Below, piece by piece: positions 1 through 9,012 of a stretch of 64,000 bases of DNA. Numbering within the stretch: position 1 is the stretch's first letter; each line of letters begins with the position of its first letter. The position numbers were made by a program, and so were the translations under genes. The DNA is taken from positions 5,022,001-5,086,000 of the forward strand of contig NZ_JAZHRV010000001.1 in the NCBI RefSeq assembly GCF_036924595.1, written 5' to 3'. Source of the DNA: Bradyrhizobium algeriense. Its GTDB lineage: Bacteria > Pseudomonadota > Alphaproteobacteria > Rhizobiales > Xanthobacteraceae. The notes below the pieces were generated by a model, which worked only from the letters and a program-made list of their open reading frames with translations, ran no database searches and was not told where the DNA came from.

Positions 1-1182
1 GGGATCGGCAAAGGGCGACCGGTTGCCGAGAAACTCGGGCAGAACGTGGATGTCACGGGCCAGCAACGCCGCCCCACCCAGGCTCGCGACGCCCGAGACG
101 ATGCGCCGTTCGAGAAATTCCAGAACTTCCATGCCGGCGGAGTGCGCGGTCGCGACGGCCTCGCTGTAAGCGGGATGAGACCTGACGAGATGATCGATGG
201 CGGCACCGGCTGCGGACTGTCCGCCCTCGTTGAGCCAGAAGCCGGGCACCATTCCCGAATAGTAAGGACCCCAGACGCCAGGGACGAAGCACGGCTCACG
301 CGTCGTTGCCATGATGCAAGCCGAGGTCCCCATAATGTAGGCAAGGCGACGACACACATCGACCGGCTCACCCGACTTCCCGCGCCCACCGATCGTGCCC
401 ACGCCGCCGGCGTGCGCGTCGATCAGCGACGCGGCGACCGGCGTGCCTTCGAGAAGTCCCAAATCCCGTGCCGCGGACTTCGTCAGGCCGGCACCCAGCG
501 ACGTGCCGGGTGCGACGATCTCCCTTCCGATTCGCGCATATTCGTCCGAGGCAAGATCGCCAAGACCAACGCGCTCGAAATAGCCGCGGCTCCAGCGCTG
601 ATCCTGGGCAAGATAATTCCATTTGCAGACGACCGTGCATATCGACCGGGCCGTTGATCCGGTGGCGTGAAACGAAAGATAGTCGGCAAGGTCGAAGAAA
701 TGGCCCGCGGACCGATAGGTCGATGGCAGGTGCCGTTTAAGCCAAAGCAGTTTTGGAATTTCCATTTCCGGTGAGATCGAGCCGCCGACATAGCGCAGGA
801 CCTCGTCCTGCGTCTCGTTCACCTCGCGCGCTTCGGCCATAGCGCGATGGTCCATCCAGACGATGACGTTCCTTCGGTCGTCGCCGGAGCCACTTACGGT
901 CAGCGGATGGCCGCCGGCATCGAGCACCACGAGCGAGCAGGTCGCGTCAAAACCCAGGCCCTTGACCGTGGAAGGCGGAATGGCTGCCTCTCCCATCGCG
1001 GCGCGAACCGACGCGGCGCATGCTGACCATATCTCGGACGACGACTGTTCGACGACACCGCCCGCTTCGTGCCATAGCGTGATCGGATGCCGGGCGGTCG
1101 CCAGCAAGGTTCCTTTCTCGTCAAACACTCCGGCGCGGGCACTCGACGTTCCGACGTCGATGCCGATGAAGGCCTGCTGCAT
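1..1182 (-). CDS. FGGY-family carbohydrate (pentulose) kinase, 3' end outside window
   Basis: Reading from an ATG at 1182, an uninterrupted frame of 394 codons runs off the left edge, so the C-terminal part is missing (family members are about 520-550 residues). The N-terminus IGIDVGTSSARAGVF is the phosphate-1/ATPase-fold signature of the FGGY kinases, and VIVWMDHRA further on is typical of the pentulose-kinase branch (ribulokinase or D-ribulokinase). The enzyme should phosphorylate a ketose in the cytoplasm using ATP. It is the last visible gene of the polyol operon, 28 bases after the dehydrogenase, which fits oxidation of a pentitol followed by phosphorylation of the ketose. The exact sugar is inference. 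Confidence 0.88.
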   Translation of the reverse strand, partial: MQQAFIGIDVGTSSARAGVFDEKGTLLATARHPITLWHEAGGVVEQSSSEIWSACAASVRAAMGEAAIPPSTVKGLGFDATCSLVVLDAGGHPLTVSGSGDDRRNVIVWMDHRAMAEAREVNETQDEVLRYVGGSISPEMEIPKLLWLKRHLPSTYRSAGHFFDLADYLSFHATGSTARSICTVVCKWNYLAQDQRWSRGYFERVGLGDLASDEYARIGREIVAPGTSLGAGLTKSAARDLGLLEGTPVAASLIDAHAGGVGTIGGRGKSGEPVDVCRRLAYIMGTSACIMATTREPCFVPGVWGPYYSGMVPGFWLNEGGQSAAGAAIDHLVRSHPAYSEAVATAHSAGMEVLEFLERRIVSGVASLGGAALLARDIHVLPEFLGNRSPFADP

Positions 1183-1210
1183 TGCAACCCCGCTTCAGTT
1201 CAGCGCCAGC

Positions 1211-1984
1211 TCACCAGCACGTATAGCCTCCGTCAACGAGAACAACACTCCCGGTCATCAGGCTGGCGGCGTCAGACGCCAGAAACAGGACGACCGATGC
1301 GATCTCGTCGACCTCCCCCATTCGGGCCATCGGCGTACCACCGATCCAGGCATCGTACATCTTCGGGTTGCTTTTGACGAATGCATTGAGAGGCGTGGTG
1401 ACATAAGTCGGCGCCACGGCGTTGACACGGACGCCGCGTGCCCCCCACTCGGCCGCGAGCGATTTGGTGAGATGGTGCACCGCGGCCTTGGAAGCGTTGT
1501 AGTAGCACTGCTCCTGCGGTTTGTTGACAATGAAGCCTGACATCGACCCGATGTTCACGATGGAACCGGACTTTGCGTCCAGCATGTGCTTGCCGAAGGC
1601 GCGACAGCACCAGAACGTGCCGTTGAGATTGACGTCGATGACATTGTTCCAGTGTTCGTCGGCAACTTCTTCGGCCGGCGTCTCGCTTCGCGCAATGCCG
1701 GCATTGTTGACAAGGATATCGATGCCGCCGTAGCGGGCTGCCAATTGGTCGGCGACCTCGGTAACGCGCTTCGAGTCCGTTACGTCCATGATGACGATCT
1801 CGGCATCCAGGCCTTTCGCCTTCAGGCTCGCGCACCCGGCATCGGCAAGTTGGGGGTCGCGATCGGCGATCACGACCTTCGCTCCGGCCTCCGCCAAGGC
1901 CTCCGCGCAGGCAAGGCCGATTCCCTGGCCGGCGCCTGTAACAACCGCCGTTTTTCGGTCCAGTTTGAATTTTTCCAGATACAT
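1211..1984 (-). CDS. SDR-family polyol dehydrogenase (257 aa)
   Basis: Classical short-chain dehydrogenase of normal length. The NAD(P)-binding motif TGAGQGIG is at residues 16-23, NNAG at 93-96, the catalytic serine region IGSMSG at 145-150 and the YxxxK pair at Y162/K166. The acidic residue after beta-2 (VVIADRD) favours NAD over NADP. The C-terminus ends in a GGYTCW sequence of the type seen in arabinitol, xylitol and ribitol dehydrogenases. Its place between a sugar ABC transporter and an FGGY kinase supports oxidation of an imported polyol to a ketose. Substrate identity is inferred from context only. Confidence 0.9.
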   Translation of the reverse strand: MYLEKFKLDRKTAVVTGAGQGIGLACAEALAEAGAKVVIADRDPQLADAGCASLKAKGLDAEIVIMDVTDSKRVTEVADQLAARYGGIDILVNNAGIARSETPAEEVADEHWNNVIDVNLNGTFWCCRAFGKHMLDAKSGSIVNIGSMSGFIVNKPQEQCYYNASKAAVHHLTKSLAAEWGARGVRVNAVAPTYVTTPLNAFVKSNPKMYDAWIGGTPMARMGEVDEIASVVLFLASDAASLMTGSVVLVDGGYTCW

Positions 1985-2031
1985 CTTCTTGTTATTCCTG
2001 TTTTCCTATCGCGGCGCAGCGTGCCGTCCGC

Positions 2032-3036
2032 TCATGCCGCTATCACCGCGCCGTCCTTGTCGAAGCGGTGCAGCCGGGTTGGATCGGGCGAAAGCCAGAT
2101 GCGGTCGCCGGCCTTGAGATTGAATTCTCCGATGCAGCGCGCCGTCAGCAGACCGAGCTTGCCGGCGTCGACATAGAGGAAGGTGTCGCTGCCCAGATGC
2201 TCTGCGACCGACACGGTGCCGGGCCAACCCTCTCCCTCCTTGCCGATCCTCAGGTGTTCGGGCCTGACGCCGAGCGTGGCGACGCCGGGTTGGCCTGCCG
2301 CCTCGCCGGATACAAAATTCATCTTTGGCGACCCGATGAAGCCGGCGACGAAGAGATTCGCCGGGTGCTCATAGAGTTCCAACGGCGAGCCATATTGTTC
2401 GATACGGCCGGCGTTGAGCACGACGATCTTGTCGGCCATCGTCATGGCCTCGACCTGGTCATGCGTGACATAGATGGCGGTGGTCGCAAGTTGCTTCTGC
2501 AATTTGGTGACTTCCAGGCGCATCTGGACCCGCAGCGCTGCATCGAGATTCGACAAGGGCTCGTCGAACAGAAACGCCTTGGGCTCGCGCACGATCGCGC
2601 GTCCGATCGCCACGCGCTGGCGCTGTCCACCGGATAGCTCGCGCGGCTTGCGGTCCAGATAGGGCGTGAGATTCAACGTGGCGGCCGCGGCCTCCACCTT
2701 GCGGTCGATATCCGGCCGCGGCAGGCCGGCCATCTTCAGGCCGAACGCGATGTTGCCGCGGACGCTCATATGCGGATAGAGCGCATAGGATTGGAATACC
2801 ATCGACAGGCCCCGCTTGGCCGGCGGCACGTCCACCACATTCTTGCCGTCAATCAGGATTTTCCCGCCGGTGACATCCTCAAGCCCGGCGATCAGGCGCA
2901 ACAGCGTCGTCTTCCCGCAGCCGGACGGCCCAACGAACACCACGAAGGAGCCGTCTTCGATATCCAAATTGGCATCCTTGATGATGTTGACCGGCCCGAA
3001 CGATTTTCTGACTCCCTGCAGCGTTATCTGGCCCAT
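2032..3036 (-). CDS. ABC transporter ATP-binding protein, UgpC/MalK type (334 aa)
   Basis: Nucleotide-binding subunit of a carbohydrate importer. Walker A GPSGCGKT is at residues 36-43, the Q-loop at about 82, the signature LSGGQ at 134-138, Walker B FLFDEP at 155-160 and the switch histidine at 192. The C-terminal third is the MalK-like regulatory OB-fold domain (VRPEHLRIG). The start at 3036 is chosen because the conserved N-terminus [14 protein letters not shown] begins there behind a purine-rich site; an in-frame upstream extension to 3261 lies inside the preceding permease gene and is not conserved in character. It follows the second permease by 17 bases. Confidence 0.92.
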   Translation of the reverse strand: MGQITLQGVRKSFGPVNIIKDANLDIEDGSFVVFVGPSGCGKTTLLRLIAGLEDVTGGKILIDGKNVVDVPPAKRGLSMVFQSYALYPHMSVRGNIAFGLKMAGLPRPDIDRKVEAAAATLNLTPYLDRKPRELSGGQRQRVAIGRAIVREPKAFLFDEPLSNLDAALRVQMRLEVTKLQKQLATTAIYVTHDQVEAMTMADKIVVLNAGRIEQYGSPLELYEHPANLFVAGFIGSPKMNFVSGEAAGQPGVATLGVRPEHLRIGKEGEGWPGTVSVAEHLGSDTFLYVDAGKLGLLTARCIGEFNLKAGDRIWLSPDPTRLHRFDKDGAVIAA

Positions 3037-3053
3037 GATCTCTGGTCCCCTTG

Positions 3054-3884
3054 CTATTTGACGGCGCCGAAGGTCAGTCCACGGACAAGCTGCCGCTGCG
3101 TGAACCATCCGAGAATGATGATCGGGGCAATGGCGAGCGTTGAGGCGGCCGACAGTTTTGCCCAGAACAGGCCCTCGGGACTTGAATAGGACGCGATGAA
3201 TGTTGTGAGCGGTGCTGCGTCCAGGGTCGAAAGATTCAGTGTCCAGAACGCCTCGTTCCACGCCAGAATGAAATTGAGAAGAAGCGTCGAGGCAAGGCCC
3301 GGGATGGCCATCGGCGTCAGAACATAAACGAGTTCACGTCCGATGGTCGCACCATCCATCCGCGCCGCCTCCAGAATATCCTTCGGGATTTCCTTGAAAT
3401 AGGTGAAGAGCATCCAGATCACGATCGGCAGATTGCCGAGACAAAGGATCATGACGAGACCGGCGCGCCTGTCGAGCAGCCCGAAATCCCGGTAGATCAG
3501 GTAAATCGGAACCAGCACGCCGACCGATGGCATCATCTTGGTCGAGAGCATCCAGAGTAGAACATCCTTGGTGCGTTTCGTCGGCGCGAACGCCATCGAC
3601 CAAGCCGCCGGAATGGCAATGATCATCGCAATCAGCGTCGACCCGCCGGCAATGATGATCGAATTGAGCGCATGATGAAAATAGTCACTGCGCTCCTGCA
3701 CTGTCGCGTAGTTCTCAGTGGTCCAGTGAAACAACAGGAATTTTGGCGGCATCGAGAACGCCTCGAGCTCGGTCTTGAAGCTCGTCAGCACCATCCACAG
3801 GATGGGCAGGAAAATCAGAAATCCGAACAGCCACGCCGCAGCGGTGGACATCCAGACGCGCCTTGCTGTCACCTTGCGTGCCAT
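3054..3884 (-). CDS. Carbohydrate ABC transporter permease, MalG type (276 aa)
   Basis: Inner-membrane permease of the MalG/UgpE family with six predicted hydrophobic segments, the first at about residues 13-32. The cytoplasmic EAA loop is EAARMDGA at 172-179, which contacts the ATPase. The gene starts 3 bases after the stop of the MalF-type permease, so the two are almost certainly translated together. The paired permeases, a single ATPase and a periplasmic binding protein form a CUT1-type importer. Nothing in the permease itself fixes the substrate. Confidence 0.92.
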   Translation of the reverse strand: MARKVTARRVWMSTAAAWLFGFLIFLPILWMVLTSFKTELEAFSMPPKFLLFHWTTENYATVQERSDYFHHALNSIIIAGGSTLIAMIIAIPAAWSMAFAPTKRTKDVLLWMLSTKMMPSVGVLVPIYLIYRDFGLLDRRAGLVMILCLGNLPIVIWMLFTYFKEIPKDILEAARMDGATIGRELVYVLTPMAIPGLASTLLLNFILAWNEAFWTLNLSTLDAAPLTTFIASYSSPEGLFWAKLSAASTLAIAPIIILGWFTQRQLVRGLTFGAVK

Positions 3885-3887
3885 CGC

Positions 3888-4760
3888 CTACGCCTCCAGA
3901 TTCCGTCCGACGATCCGCACCAGGAAGAACGCGACGATATTAGCGATCACGACCGCGACCAGTCCGCCGGCTGACGCGTTGCCGACATCGTACTGGACCA
4001 GCGCCTGCGTATAGATCAGGAACGCGATATTGGTGGTCGCGAGGCCCGGGCCGCCGCCAGTCGTAACAAAGATCTCGGCGAACACGGTCAGCAGGAAGAT
4101 CGTTTCGATCAGGATGACTACGGTGATCGGCCGCGCCAGATGCGGCAAAGTGAGATAGATGAAGGTCGAAAGTGCGCTCGCCCCATCCATCTCGGCCGCT
4201 TCCTTTTGCTCCTCGTCCTGGGATTGCAGCGCCGTGAGCAGAATGAGGGTGGCGAACGGCAGCCATTGCCAGGCCACGATCAGGATCACCGCGAACAAAG
4301 GCACATCGTTGAACCAGTCGATCGGCGTTGCGCCCACGAGTGTCGCGACCCAGGCGAACAGTCCGGACACCGGATGCATCAAGAGGTTCTTCCAGACCAG
4401 GGCGCTGACGGTCGGCATCACGAAGAACGGTGCGATCACCATCAGGCGGACGATGCTGCGCCCGACCACCTGCTGATCGAGCAGCAGCGCCAACGGCGTG
4501 CCGAGCAGGATGGTGATTGCGAGCACCGATCCGACCAGCACCAGCGTGTTCCGTAGTGCGGTCAGAAAAGCGGGATCGGTGAGAAAATATCGAAAATTCT
4601 CCAGCCCGACGAAGCTCCAGGTTTCCGCATCGAGTAGGCTGTAGTGCAACGTCGAGAAGTAGACCGTCATTGCCAGCGGGACGATCATCCAGATGAACAG
4701 CAATGCGACGGCCGGCGTCAGCAGGGCCCTTCCGAGGACCTGGGTTTGCTGCGTTGCCAT
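3888..4760 (-). CDS. Carbohydrate ABC transporter permease, MalF type (290 aa)
   Basis: Six-helix inner-membrane permease of the CUT1 family, with the EAA loop EAAEMDGAS at residues 187-195. The length is that of the short MalF forms that lack the large periplasmic loop, as in UgpA and the rhizobial polyol transporters. An AGGAGG-like site sits a few bases before the ATG at 4760. It is separated from the binding-protein gene by 83 bases that contain a perfect stem-loop, while its downstream neighbour begins only 3 bases after its stop. Confidence 0.92.
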   Translation of the reverse strand: MATQQTQVLGRALLTPAVALLFIWMIVPLAMTVYFSTLHYSLLDAETWSFVGLENFRYFLTDPAFLTALRNTLVLVGSVLAITILLGTPLALLLDQQVVGRSIVRLMVIAPFFVMPTVSALVWKNLLMHPVSGLFAWVATLVGATPIDWFNDVPLFAVILIVAWQWLPFATLILLTALQSQDEEQKEAAEMDGASALSTFIYLTLPHLARPITVVILIETIFLLTVFAEIFVTTGGGPGLATTNIAFLIYTQALVQYDVGNASAGGLVAVVIANIVAFFLVRIVGRNLEA

Positions 4761-4792
4761 CGCCGCCTCCTGTTATCTGGGAAAGGAGATGG

Positions 4793-4827
4793 GGCTGCCG
4801 TCGCTGCTCGGGGGCCTGACGGCAGCC
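4793..4827 (-). promoter_or_regulatory. Intra-operon stem-loop between binding-protein and permease genes
   Basis: Perfect 10-bp inverted repeat, GGCTGCCGTC (4793-4802) and GACGGCAGCC (4818-4827), around a 15-base loop, with no T-run after it. Stem-loops at this place in ABC operons commonly protect the binding-protein transcript from 3' decay so that this subunit is made in excess over the permeases. That function is inferred; the palindrome is seen directly. Confidence 0.65.
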
Positions 4828-4843
4828 AGAATTGCGTGTCGCG

Positions 4844-6157
4844 CTACTTGATGTAGCCGGCGCGCTTCATTTCGCGTTCGGTGGCTGTTTGCGCGGCTGC
4901 GAGCGCAGCGTCCACTGTCGATGACCCGGCCAACGCCGCCGAGAATTGCTGGCCGACGCTAGTTCCGATGCCCTGGAATTCCGGAATGGCCGCGTACTGC
5001 ACGCCGACGTAAGGCACCGACTGCACGGTCGGCTTATTCGGATCGGCGGCATCGATCGATGCCAGCGTCAGCCCGGCAAACGGCGCAACCTTCAGATATT
5101 CCGGATTCTGATAGAGCGAGGTGCGGGTGCCGGGCGGGACATTGGCCCATCCTTCCTTCGAGGCGACGAGCCTGGTGTAGTCCTTGCTGGTCGCCCAGGC
5201 GATGAACTTCTCGGCGGCTGCGGTCTTCTTCGAGCCCGCAGGGATGGCGAGATTCCACGCCCACAGCCAGTTGGCGTTCTTGCCGAGCCCCGCATTCGGC
5301 GCAAGCGCGAAGCCGACCTTGTCGGCAACCTTGGAATCCTTCGGGTTGGTGACAAAGGACGCAGCCACCGTGGCATCGATCCACATCCCGCATTTGCCGG
5401 AGTTGAACAGCGCGAGGTTTTCATTGAAGCCGTTCGAGCTGGCACCGGGAGGGCCCGCGGCCTTCATCAGATCGACATAGGTCGAAAGTGTCTTCTTCCA
5501 TTCCGGCTTGTCGAATTGCGGCTGCCATTTCTCATCAAACCAGCGCGCGCCGAACGAGTTGGACATCGCGGTCAGGAACGCCATGTTCTCGCCCCAGCCC
5601 GCCTTGCCCCTCAGGCAGATGCCGAAGACGCCGCCGGATTTGTCGGTGAGCTTTTTCGCCGCATCGATCACGAAATCCCAGGTCGGCTTTTCCGGCATGG
5701 TCAGGCCGGCCTTCTGGAACAGGTCGGTGCGATACATCACCATCGAACTCTCGCCATAGAACGGCGCGGCGTACAGCTGGCCCGAAACCGACACGGCATC
5801 CCGGATCTTCGGAAGCAGGTCCGCGGCGTCGTAGTCGGGTCCGAGATTGTCAAGCGGAATGAGCCAGTTCTTCTTGGCCCAGATCGGAACCTCATAGGTG
5901 CCGATGGTCAGCACGTCGAACTGTCCTCCCTTGGTCGCGATGTCGGTGGTGACGCGCTGGCGCAGGACGTTCTCTTCGAGTGTCACCCATTTGACGGTGA
6001 TGTCAGGATTTTTAGCGGTGAATTCGTTGGTCAGCGCCTGCATCCGAATCATGTCGCCGTTGTTCACGGTGGCGATGGTCAGGGATGTCTGTGCGACGGA
6101 AGGAGCTGCGCCCAACAAGGTAGCCGCGCCCAGCAGGGCGCTGAGGACGTGTTTCAC
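4844..6157 (-). CDS. Sugar/polyol ABC transporter substrate-binding protein (437 aa)
   Basis: Periplasmic solute-binding protein of extracellular family 1. The start is taken as GTG at 6157 because a GGGAGG ribosome site lies 5 bases upstream and the protein then begins with a clean signal peptide (VKHVLSALLGAATLLGAA, cleavage after SVAQ). In-frame upstream ATGs at 6232 and 6184 would add a non-signal extension. The mature domain shows family hallmarks such as TVKWVTLEEN, the lobe-crossing GQLYAAPFYGESSMVMYRTD, and a C-terminal REMKRAGY. It is the first gene of the transport unit, placed after a candidate promoter/operator. Confidence 0.92.
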   Translation of the reverse strand: MKHVLSALLGAATLLGAAPSVAQTSLTIATVNNGDMIRMQALTNEFTAKNPDITVKWVTLEENVLRQRVTTDIATKGGQFDVLTIGTYEVPIWAKKNWLIPLDNLGPDYDAADLLPKIRDAVSVSGQLYAAPFYGESSMVMYRTDLFQKAGLTMPEKPTWDFVIDAAKKLTDKSGGVFGICLRGKAGWGENMAFLTAMSNSFGARWFDEKWQPQFDKPEWKKTLSTYVDLMKAAGPPGASSNGFNENLALFNSGKCGMWIDATVAASFVTNPKDSKVADKVGFALAPNAGLGKNANWLWAWNLAIPAGSKKTAAAEKFIAWATSKDYTRLVASKEGWANVPPGTRTSLYQNPEYLKVAPFAGLTLASIDAADPNKPTVQSVPYVGVQYAAIPEFQGIGTSVGQQFSAALAGSSTVDAALAAAQTATEREMKRAGYIK

Positions 6158-6194
6158 GATAACCTCCCTTACGGCGTTGAGCATATGCCCACGC

Positions 6195-6232
6195 CTTGCA
6201 TTTATGTTCACACCGGGCCGAAGCGTTGTCAA
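6195..6232 (-). promoter_or_regulatory. Candidate promoter with SorC-type operator before the binding-protein gene
   Basis: On the minus strand a perfect -35 box TTGACA lies at 6232-6227. About 18 bases on is TGAACATAAATGCA (6210-6197), which would overlap a -10 such as AACATA. The core TGAACATAAA differs by one base from TGAGCATAAA in the palindrome before the HAD gene, so both may be sites for the SorC-type regulator of this locus. This is sequence matching by eye. Confidence 0.5.
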
Positions 6233-6353
6233 GGATCGGATCGCGCTTCCGCACTGGACTCGCTGGGCGGGAGGACATGGTTTAATGGGATCGCATGCCA
6301 GGATCGGCTGGCGGGAAACCCGCGCACGCCGAGGCCGAAGACCGGCCAGTTCG

Positions 6354-7307
6354 CTACGGCTTGAGGATTGCGCCTGCCGTCGCCTCGTCGGTGATCAACC
6401 CGTTGAGAAGCCGCCCCTTCAGCGCCGCCCTGATGGCCGGAACCTTGGCACGACCGACCGCCGCTCCGATGGTCAGGGTCTCGGCAGGTACCCGCGGCGG
6501 AATGCTGGTGAGACGAAGGTTTGTCCCGCCTTTGATGAGGTGCCCCTCCTCGTTGAACGCCCAGCCGGTCAGTTCGCCAACGGCGCCCAGCCGCATCATC
6601 TCGAGCAGTTCTTCGCGCGAGACGAAACCGTCAACGTGAACTTGCGCCTGCCGATCCATCTGCCCGACCCCGACAAGCCGCAGGTCGGCCTTGGCGGCGA
6701 CCGCTCTCACCCTGGCGATCGGATCTATTTTCAGCATCTGGTCGCGCTCGCGCTCGGACGACATCAGAAACGGCAGCGGCATCGGATAGTGGCGCGCCTT
6801 GGTCCGGTCGGCGAGACGGCCGACAGTGTCGAAGAAGCTGGCCGAGCCGTCGGCCGAAATGTTTCCGACCAGCGACACGATCTGGTGGTTCGGACAGTCG
6901 ATCGGCGACACGCGCTCGACGGCAGCCCGCACCGCTCTGCCGGTGCCAAGCGCGACGATGGTCGGCTTCTCGGTCCGCAACGTCGATTCAAGGATGTTGG
7001 CGGCGCGCTCGGCGATTCCAGCGGCCGACAGCGGCGCGGCGGGATCGGTCGGCACGACTTCGCAATAGGCGAGATGGAACAAATCCTTCAACCGCGCTGC
7101 TAATTCCATGCATGCAGCGATCGGATGCTCCAGGCGGAAAGTGATCAAGCGCTCGGCGAGGCACAGCGAGACGAGGCGCTGTGCCGACGCGCGCGAAACC
7201 TGCAGCATCTTGGCGATTTCGTCCTGGGTGTGACCGGCAATGAAATAGAGCCAACCGGCCCGCGCGGCTTCGTCCAGACGCGACCTCTCGTTATCGGATG
7301 CTGCCAT
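6354..7307 (-). CDS. SorC/DeoR-family sugar-binding transcriptional regulator (317 aa)
   Basis: The N-terminal helix-turn-helix (HTQDEIAKMLQVSRASAQRL, residues 26-45) is followed by a large sugar-phosphate-binding domain (about 60-315), the architecture of SorC-family regulators. In this family a phosphorylated intermediate usually acts as effector. Its ATG overlaps the stop of the upstream HAD phosphatase by one base (TGATG), so the two are translationally coupled. It probably controls this locus through the TGA(A/G)CATAAA sites at 6197-6210 and 7993-8010. Whether it represses or activates cannot be read from sequence. Confidence 0.9.
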   Translation of the reverse strand: MAASDNERSRLDEAARAGWLYFIAGHTQDEIAKMLQVSRASAQRLVSLCLAERLITFRLEHPIAACMELAARLKDLFHLAYCEVVPTDPAAPLSAAGIAERAANILESTLRTEKPTIVALGTGRAVRAAVERVSPIDCPNHQIVSLVGNISADGSASFFDTVGRLADRTKARHYPMPLPFLMSSERERDQMLKIDPIARVRAVAAKADLRLVGVGQMDRQAQVHVDGFVSREELLEMMRLGAVGELTGWAFNEEGHLIKGGTNLRLTSIPPRVPAETLTIGAAVGRAKVPAIRAALKGRLLNGLITDEATAGAILKP

Positions 7308-7972
7308 CAGGTTCCTTGCCGATCCACTCGCCAGAAATCCGCCATCCGTGCGAATACGCGATCGGCTCCCGCTTCGCGGAGAATGGCCTTCCCGTCACGC
7401 GATTGATAGTGGCTGCCTCCGACAAAGCCCCAAACGGTCATGCCGGCGGCCTTGCCCGCCTTGACGCCGCTGACACTATCCTCGATCACGAGGGTGCGAC
7501 GCGGATCTACCCGCATCTTTTCGGCCGCGTAGAGAAAGAGGTCGGGCGCCGGCTTGCCGCGCTCCACCATCTGGGAGGTATAGAGACGCGTGCCGAAATG
7601 CGGCGCGAGACCGGTCAGAGAAAGGGAGAAGGACACCCTATCGACATCGCTGGACGAGGCGACGCAACGGGGGATTTGCAAGTCCTCCAGTACCGAGTTC
7701 ACCCCTTCGATTGGGCAAAGTGACGAGAGAAACGCCGCTCGAACCCCTGCCCTCAGCTCGGCCGAAAATTTCTCGGGGTTCAAGCGTCCCAACGCTTCAT
7801 AATGCTGGAAGACCGCCGTCACGCTTCGCCCAAGGAACAGATCAAGTGCCTGATCGACGTCAAGGCTGATGCCGTATCCCGCCAACGTGTCAGAGAGGCA
7901 GCGACAGCTCAGCACCTCGCTGTCGACCAATACGCCGTCGCAGTCGAAAATGATGAGATCGGGCCGGATCAT
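7307..7972 (-). CDS. HAD-superfamily sugar-phosphatase (221 aa)
   Basis: HAD subfamily IA hydrolase. Motif I is DCDGVLVDSE with the nucleophile and acid at D10/D12, motif III lysine lies in GKPAPDLF, and motif IV is VIEDSVSG. The cap between motifs I and II resembles phosphoglycolate or beta-phosphoglucomutase-like enzymes, though the phosphatase function is the likelier one here. In rhizobial polyol loci a HAD phosphatase often accompanies the regulator and may remove a toxic sugar phosphate; that role is inference. First gene of its transcript, directly behind a strong palindrome. Confidence 0.88.
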   Translation of the reverse strand: MIRPDLIIFDCDGVLVDSEVLSCRCLSDTLAGYGISLDVDQALDLFLGRSVTAVFQHYEALGRLNPEKFSAELRAGVRAAFLSSLCPIEGVNSVLEDLQIPRCVASSSDVDRVSFSLSLTGLAPHFGTRLYTSQMVERGKPAPDLFLYAAEKMRVDPRRTLVIEDSVSGVKAGKAAGMTVWGFVGGSHYQSRDGKAILREAGADRVFARMADFWRVDRQGT

Positions 7973-7985
7973 CGTAAATTTCTCA

Positions 7986-8019
7986 TGCCCAATATGAGCA
8001 TAAACTCATAAAATGGGCA
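7986..8019. promoter_or_regulatory. Nested palindromic operator upstream of the HAD-SorC unit
   Basis: Core inverted repeat TATGAG-CATAAA-CTCATA (7993-8010, perfect 6-bp arms) is nested in an outer pair TGCCCA (7986-7991) and TGGGCA (8014-8019). It starts 14 bases upstream of the HAD start codon. The core shares TGAGCATAAA, with one mismatch, with the site in front of the binding-protein gene. This fits autoregulation by the SorC-type protein. Confidence 0.6.
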
Positions 8020-8285
8020 ATAACCCGCCTCCGCGAATGGGCACCCCGCCTGGCGGATTCCCGTGCACTACCCAGAGCACGGGCTCAGTCCGCCAGTCGG
8101 GATCACGGTCGACGAGCGATCATGCGTCAGAAGCCTGTTGTGTGTACCGAAAACCTAAGCACAGGCGTAGTGGTGGTGAAGTCCACCAGGGATGGCGCGT
8201 GAACGAATGATGCCGGTGCGCTGTACCGAGCGAGAGACTGGTGCATCCTTGTTCAAAGACCAATGCGTTCTGACGCCGTTGCACC

Positions 8286-8717
8286 TCACAAATTGTTCTG
8301 CAAATATTCGAACACGTAGTCGACGTCGTTGCTCGAATTGAAATTGACCTCGTAGTCGATCGTGCCATCCTTGAGCACAACCGTGCGCTGCGGTCCAAAA
8401 CTACAAGTCAGGCTTTTGATCTTCTGTTTGACGGCTTCCTTGCCGGCCTCGGAGCCACAGACGCGCCACATGGCTTCGAGAGCTACCTTGCAGTAACCGT
8501 AGGCGCTGTAGGTCTTCCGATCCTCCGGCGTCGGCGGCTTCAACCAGTTAAACTTCGCGGTGAGACTGTTGCCGCACCGCTCGTTGGTGGAGGTGACCTC
8601 TGCCGCGAGATACTTTTCCTGCTCCGCGAAATACTCCTTGTCCTTCAGCGATTGCGCAAGCGCGACCGAGGAGAAGATAGAGAGCGCGACGACGGCGACA
8701 CCGGCACGGATAATCAT
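8286..8717 (-). CDS. Small exported hypothetical protein (143 aa)
   Basis: Starts at ATG 8717, preceded by a GGAG site; a TTG at 8732 in the same frame would give five extra residues. The N-terminus is a signal peptide (MIIRAGVAVVALSIFSSVALA then cleavage at AQS). The mature chain is about 120 residues with three cysteines (in ERCGNS, GYCKVA and RVCGS) plus one in TCSFGP, so two disulfides are possible. I recognise no family. It stands alone, on the minus strand, next to the group of exported proteins around the caspase-like gene. Confidence 0.72.
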   Translation of the reverse strand: MIIRAGVAVVALSIFSSVALAQSLKDKEYFAEQEKYLAAEVTSTNERCGNSLTAKFNWLKPPTPEDRKTYSAYGYCKVALEAMWRVCGSEAGKEAVKQKIKSLTCSFGPQRTVVLKDGTIDYEVNFNSSNDVDYVFEYLQNNL

Positions 8718-9012
8718 AGCGGACAACTCCAATTTAGATGTTCATGCGCGCATCCCGTGTGGGCACGGCGTCCGGCCACTGCGGCGGACTTGGGGATAGA
8801 CGGACAGCGGCGGTGATTTTCCCGCGTCATCGCAGCACCGTGTCATCGCAGCACCTGGAGCGGTGCATCTTGATTGAAACATTTTGAATCATGAATGCAC
8901 CGCGTTCAACGTAGGTATCGGCCGCAAAAACTCCGTATTTGTTTCTCATCTCTCGCTGCGCTCATCAGCGGTACCGCACCCCGCGGATTGTCGTGATGCT
9001 GTGAGGTCTGCC

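Noticed and set aside
2032..3261. Longer start of the polyol ATPase at 3261
   Set aside because: The extra 75 residues overlap the permease gene and precede the conserved N-terminus; ATG 3036 fits family length.
4946..6364. Long plus-strand frame of 472 codons
   Set aside because: It is antisense to the binding-protein gene, rich in His/Arg/Gly as expected from a GC-rich shadow frame, and has no family resemblance.
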